Shown piece by piece: positions 12,562-14,083 of a DNA stretch of 14,083 nt. The notes beneath the pieces were generated by a model that did no database searches, was not told the DNA's origin, and saw only the letters and a program-made list of their open reading frames with translations. Position numbers and translations under genes: made by a program. Origin of the DNA: M55B127 sp035269185. Lineage in GTDB: Bacteria > Bacillota > Halanaerobiia > Halanaerobiales > M55B127. The DNA is taken from contig CAYSHP010000062.1 of the NCBI GenBank assembly GCA_964430875.1, positions 1 to 14,083 of the forward strand, given 5' to 3'. Every line of letters begins with the position of its first letter. Position 1 is the stretch's first letter.

Positions 12562-13926
12562 TTAGTCCTCCATTTTACTTATTGCGACATTTAAACCTAA
12601 TATAGCCCAAAAAACAGGTGCTACAGAAACCACACTTATGTTGAATAAAGCTTGAATTGTATAGGAGACTACAGCCATAAATAAAGCAACATGGTATATA
12701 TTTAATTCTGTTATATTATTTTTTAATCTTTTTAAAGCTTTAATCCCTTTTTTATAAATATTACCTAATAACATTAGATAGAAAAACAAGGCAGGTAATC
12801 CTAAAGTTACACCAATTTGTAAGTATTCATTATGTGCTTTATCAACGACAATAACCTTTTTTAAAACTTTAAAATATTCCATTTGAGGAAATACTTTATC
12901 AAATGTATCAGGACCAGAACCAAATATTGGATTCTTTAATAATAGAGGAAATCCATGTTTATAAATTGTATATCTTGCTAATCCAATTGTCCCTCTTTCA
13001 GTCTCATCTCCACCCAATTTTTGTAACTCTAATACTAAGGCCAATACACGATTAGTTATAAATCCACCTTGGTAAAAATCGATTCCGATTGTAATAATGA
13101 TAAATATAAGTATTATTATTAGTATTGCCTTTTTGTTTTGTAAAAGATAATCTTTAAAAAAGATAACTGTAAAAATAAAAGTTATTGCAAACCCTAACAT
13201 GGCACTTCTGGTAGCAGTTGCAATTAATAAAGCATAAAAAATCGAAGTAGTAAATAAATAGAACTTATGTATCTTATTATCACTTTTAAATAAGTATAAA
13301 ATAATACTAATAGATAATAAAATTACTGCATATGTACCCGCAAAATTAGGATTACCCATTGTTACAAATGCTCTTTTATTAAACTCATGCATCATTTCAG
13401 AGTGTTCAATTGGATCTAATTTAAATATTTGCAATAGACCATATATCGAAACTAATATACCAGCATAAAATGTCACTTTTAATATTTTTTTAATATCAGT
13501 CTTTTTAATCACAAAGTTGAAAAAGAAAAGAAAAGTTAATATATATGTTAAATAAGATATCATGCCTTCCCATCTTGAATATTTTCCTAAAATAACTCTA
13601 TAAGTATAATCTGAAAAATAAGAAGATAAAAATACAAAAGCTAAAAATAATAAAGAATAATAAATAGTCTTATCTTTTTTTAATAAAAGTTGATTATTAT
13701 CTTTCCAATAAAGAATACTTAATCCAATTAATAAGGTTAAAGTAGTTATTAATATATATAACTTAGGTAGATCAATTGTATCTTTTGGAACTTTAACAGT
13801 AAAACCTTCGCCTAAATCAACTTCAGTGTAAGCATCACTAGGATAATAGATTAAAGGAATAAAAGCAATTATAAAAATTAATAGTATTAGAATTATTTTT
13901 CTCGTATTTACTCCTAAATCTTCCAA
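12562..13926 (-). CDS. O-antigen ligase family (Wzy/WaaL/PglL-like) polytopic membrane protein
   Basis: A 454-residue protein with about 11-12 hydrophobic helices and the Wzy_C architecture. A large extracytoplasmic loop (about 284-365) is followed by a closing helix pair. Conserved-looking elements are Arg118 in SRWEG, GNPNFAGTY (191-199), Arg240 in TATRSAMLG, GSGPDTF (336-342) and His365 in AHNEYLQ before the next helix. Such proteins join lipid-linked glycans to another glycan, lipid A or pilin and S-layer proteins. Here the acceptor is unknown; the diderm-type character and the pilin genes in the window make surface polysaccharide or pilin glycosylation possible. The start is TTG 13926, eight bases after GAGGAG. 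It precedes aroK with one base between stop and start. Confidence 0.85.
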   Translation of the reverse strand: MEDLGVNTRKIILILLIFIIAFIPLIYYPSDAYTEVDLGEGFTVKVPKDTIDLPKLYILITTLTLLIGLSILYWKDNNQLLLKKDKTIYYSLLFLAFVFLSSYFSDYTYRVILGKYSRWEGMISYLTYILTFLFFFNFVIKKTDIKKILKVTFYAGILVSIYGLLQIFKLDPIEHSEMMHEFNKRAFVTMGNPNFAGTYAVILLSISIILYLFKSDNKIHKFYLFTTSIFYALLIATATRSAMLGFAITFIFTVIFFKDYLLQNKKAILIIILIFIIITIGIDFYQGGFITNRVLALVLELQKLGGDETERGTIGLARYTIYKHGFPLLLKNPIFGSGPDTFDKVFPQMEYFKVLKKVIVVDKAHNEYLQIGVTLGLPALFFYLMLLGNIYKKGIKALKRLKNNITELNIYHVALFMAVVSYTIQALFNISVVSVAPVFWAILGLNVAISKMED

Positions 13927-13927
13927 A

Positions 13928-14083
13928 TTATCTACTCCTCACTTTATTTAAATTTAAATAATTATTATAATTATCTAAAGTTTCTTGAATATTATCGTCA
14001 CTAAACTTAATTAATATTTGCTTTAAAATTACAAATTTTAACATTATCTCAGCTATTATTTCAAACAAAATCACAACATTAAT
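13928..14083 (-). CDS. 3' end of an unidentified upstream gene (partial)
   Basis: On the minus strand the frame is open from the window edge to TAA at 13928, 51 sense codons, and the stop lies two bases before the TTG of the next gene. The GAGGAG used by that gene is inside the last codons (KVRSR), a typical operon junction. The product is hydrophobic then amphipathic (FEIIAEIMLKFVILKQILI, then a charged Asn-rich tail). I do not recognise it. In such AT-rich DNA an open frame of this length has some chance of being spurious, but the junction argues for a real gene. An internal ATG could also make it a 38-residue peptide. Confidence 0.45.
   Translation of the reverse strand: MNVVILFEIIAEIMLKFVILKQILIKFSDDNIQETLDNYNNYLNLNKVRSR

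Noticed and set aside
1..14083. Insertion sequences, CRISPR arrays, integrase or prophage genes
   Set aside because: No transposase or integrase product, no regularly spaced direct repeats and no terminal inverted repeats flanking a block were found. The duplicated pilin cassettes are diverged paralogues, not a recent transposition.

Overview
The window is AT-rich bacterial chromosome. Gene content suggests a low-GC Firmicute that also has an outer envelope. Shine-Dalgarno sites are strong (GGAGG), starts include TTG, and housekeeping genes are of Firmicute type: efp, nusB, an Asp23/Gls24 operon with a DUF2273 protein, aroQ and aroK. Alongside them are type IV prepilins and an O-antigen-ligase-family membrane protein. 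My best guess is Halanaerobiales or a close relative. This is inferred from gene content and was not checked against a database.

Layout: (a) 1-930, minus strand: a ribosome-binding site for a gene running off the left edge, a tRNA-Leu(CAG) with its own promoter and terminator, and a small two-helix membrane protein gene broken by a one-base frameshift in an A7 run despite a perfect consensus promoter. (b) 884-5578: two divergent minor-pilin operons that mirror each other. Each encodes a PilX/GspK-like protein, then a short PilV-like prepilin, then a longer PilW-like prepilin. The minus-strand operon is preceded by a c-di-GMP-II (GEMM-II) riboswitch aptamer whose 3' end overlaps an intrinsic terminator. 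The plus-strand operon has no such element. (c) 5603-6156, plus strand: a stand-alone GyrI-like effector-binding protein with a near-consensus promoter, overlapping tail-to-tail with xth. (d) 6140-10179, minus strand: efp, an NAD(P)H/FAD oxidoreductase, an Asp23 protein, a terminator, an AmaP-like soluble protein, a DUF2273 protein, nusB and xth, in that transcriptional order. (e) 10181-11980: aroQ and an Xaa-Pro peptidase, driven from a promoter at 11895-11924 behind a bidirectional terminator. (f) 12054-14083: aroK, a Wzy/WaaL-like polytopic protein and the 3' end of another gene, all minus strand and tightly packed.

The most interesting system is the paired minor-pilin locus. A pilus tip or priming complex appears to be encoded twice, with only one copy under a c-di-GMP-sensing RNA. 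The aptamer's terminal AACCG is also part of the terminator stem, so ligand binding should compete with termination and switch that operon on. That would let the cell change pilus-tip composition with the second messenger. The riboswitch architecture and the paralogy are read directly from sequence. The ON-switch direction and the tip role are inference.

Smaller oddities are an EF-P with Arg32 and Ser30 at the loop tip (Lys32 and Pro30 in B. subtilis), an AroQ with Thr where the family usually has an active-site His, and an AmaP-like protein without membrane segments.
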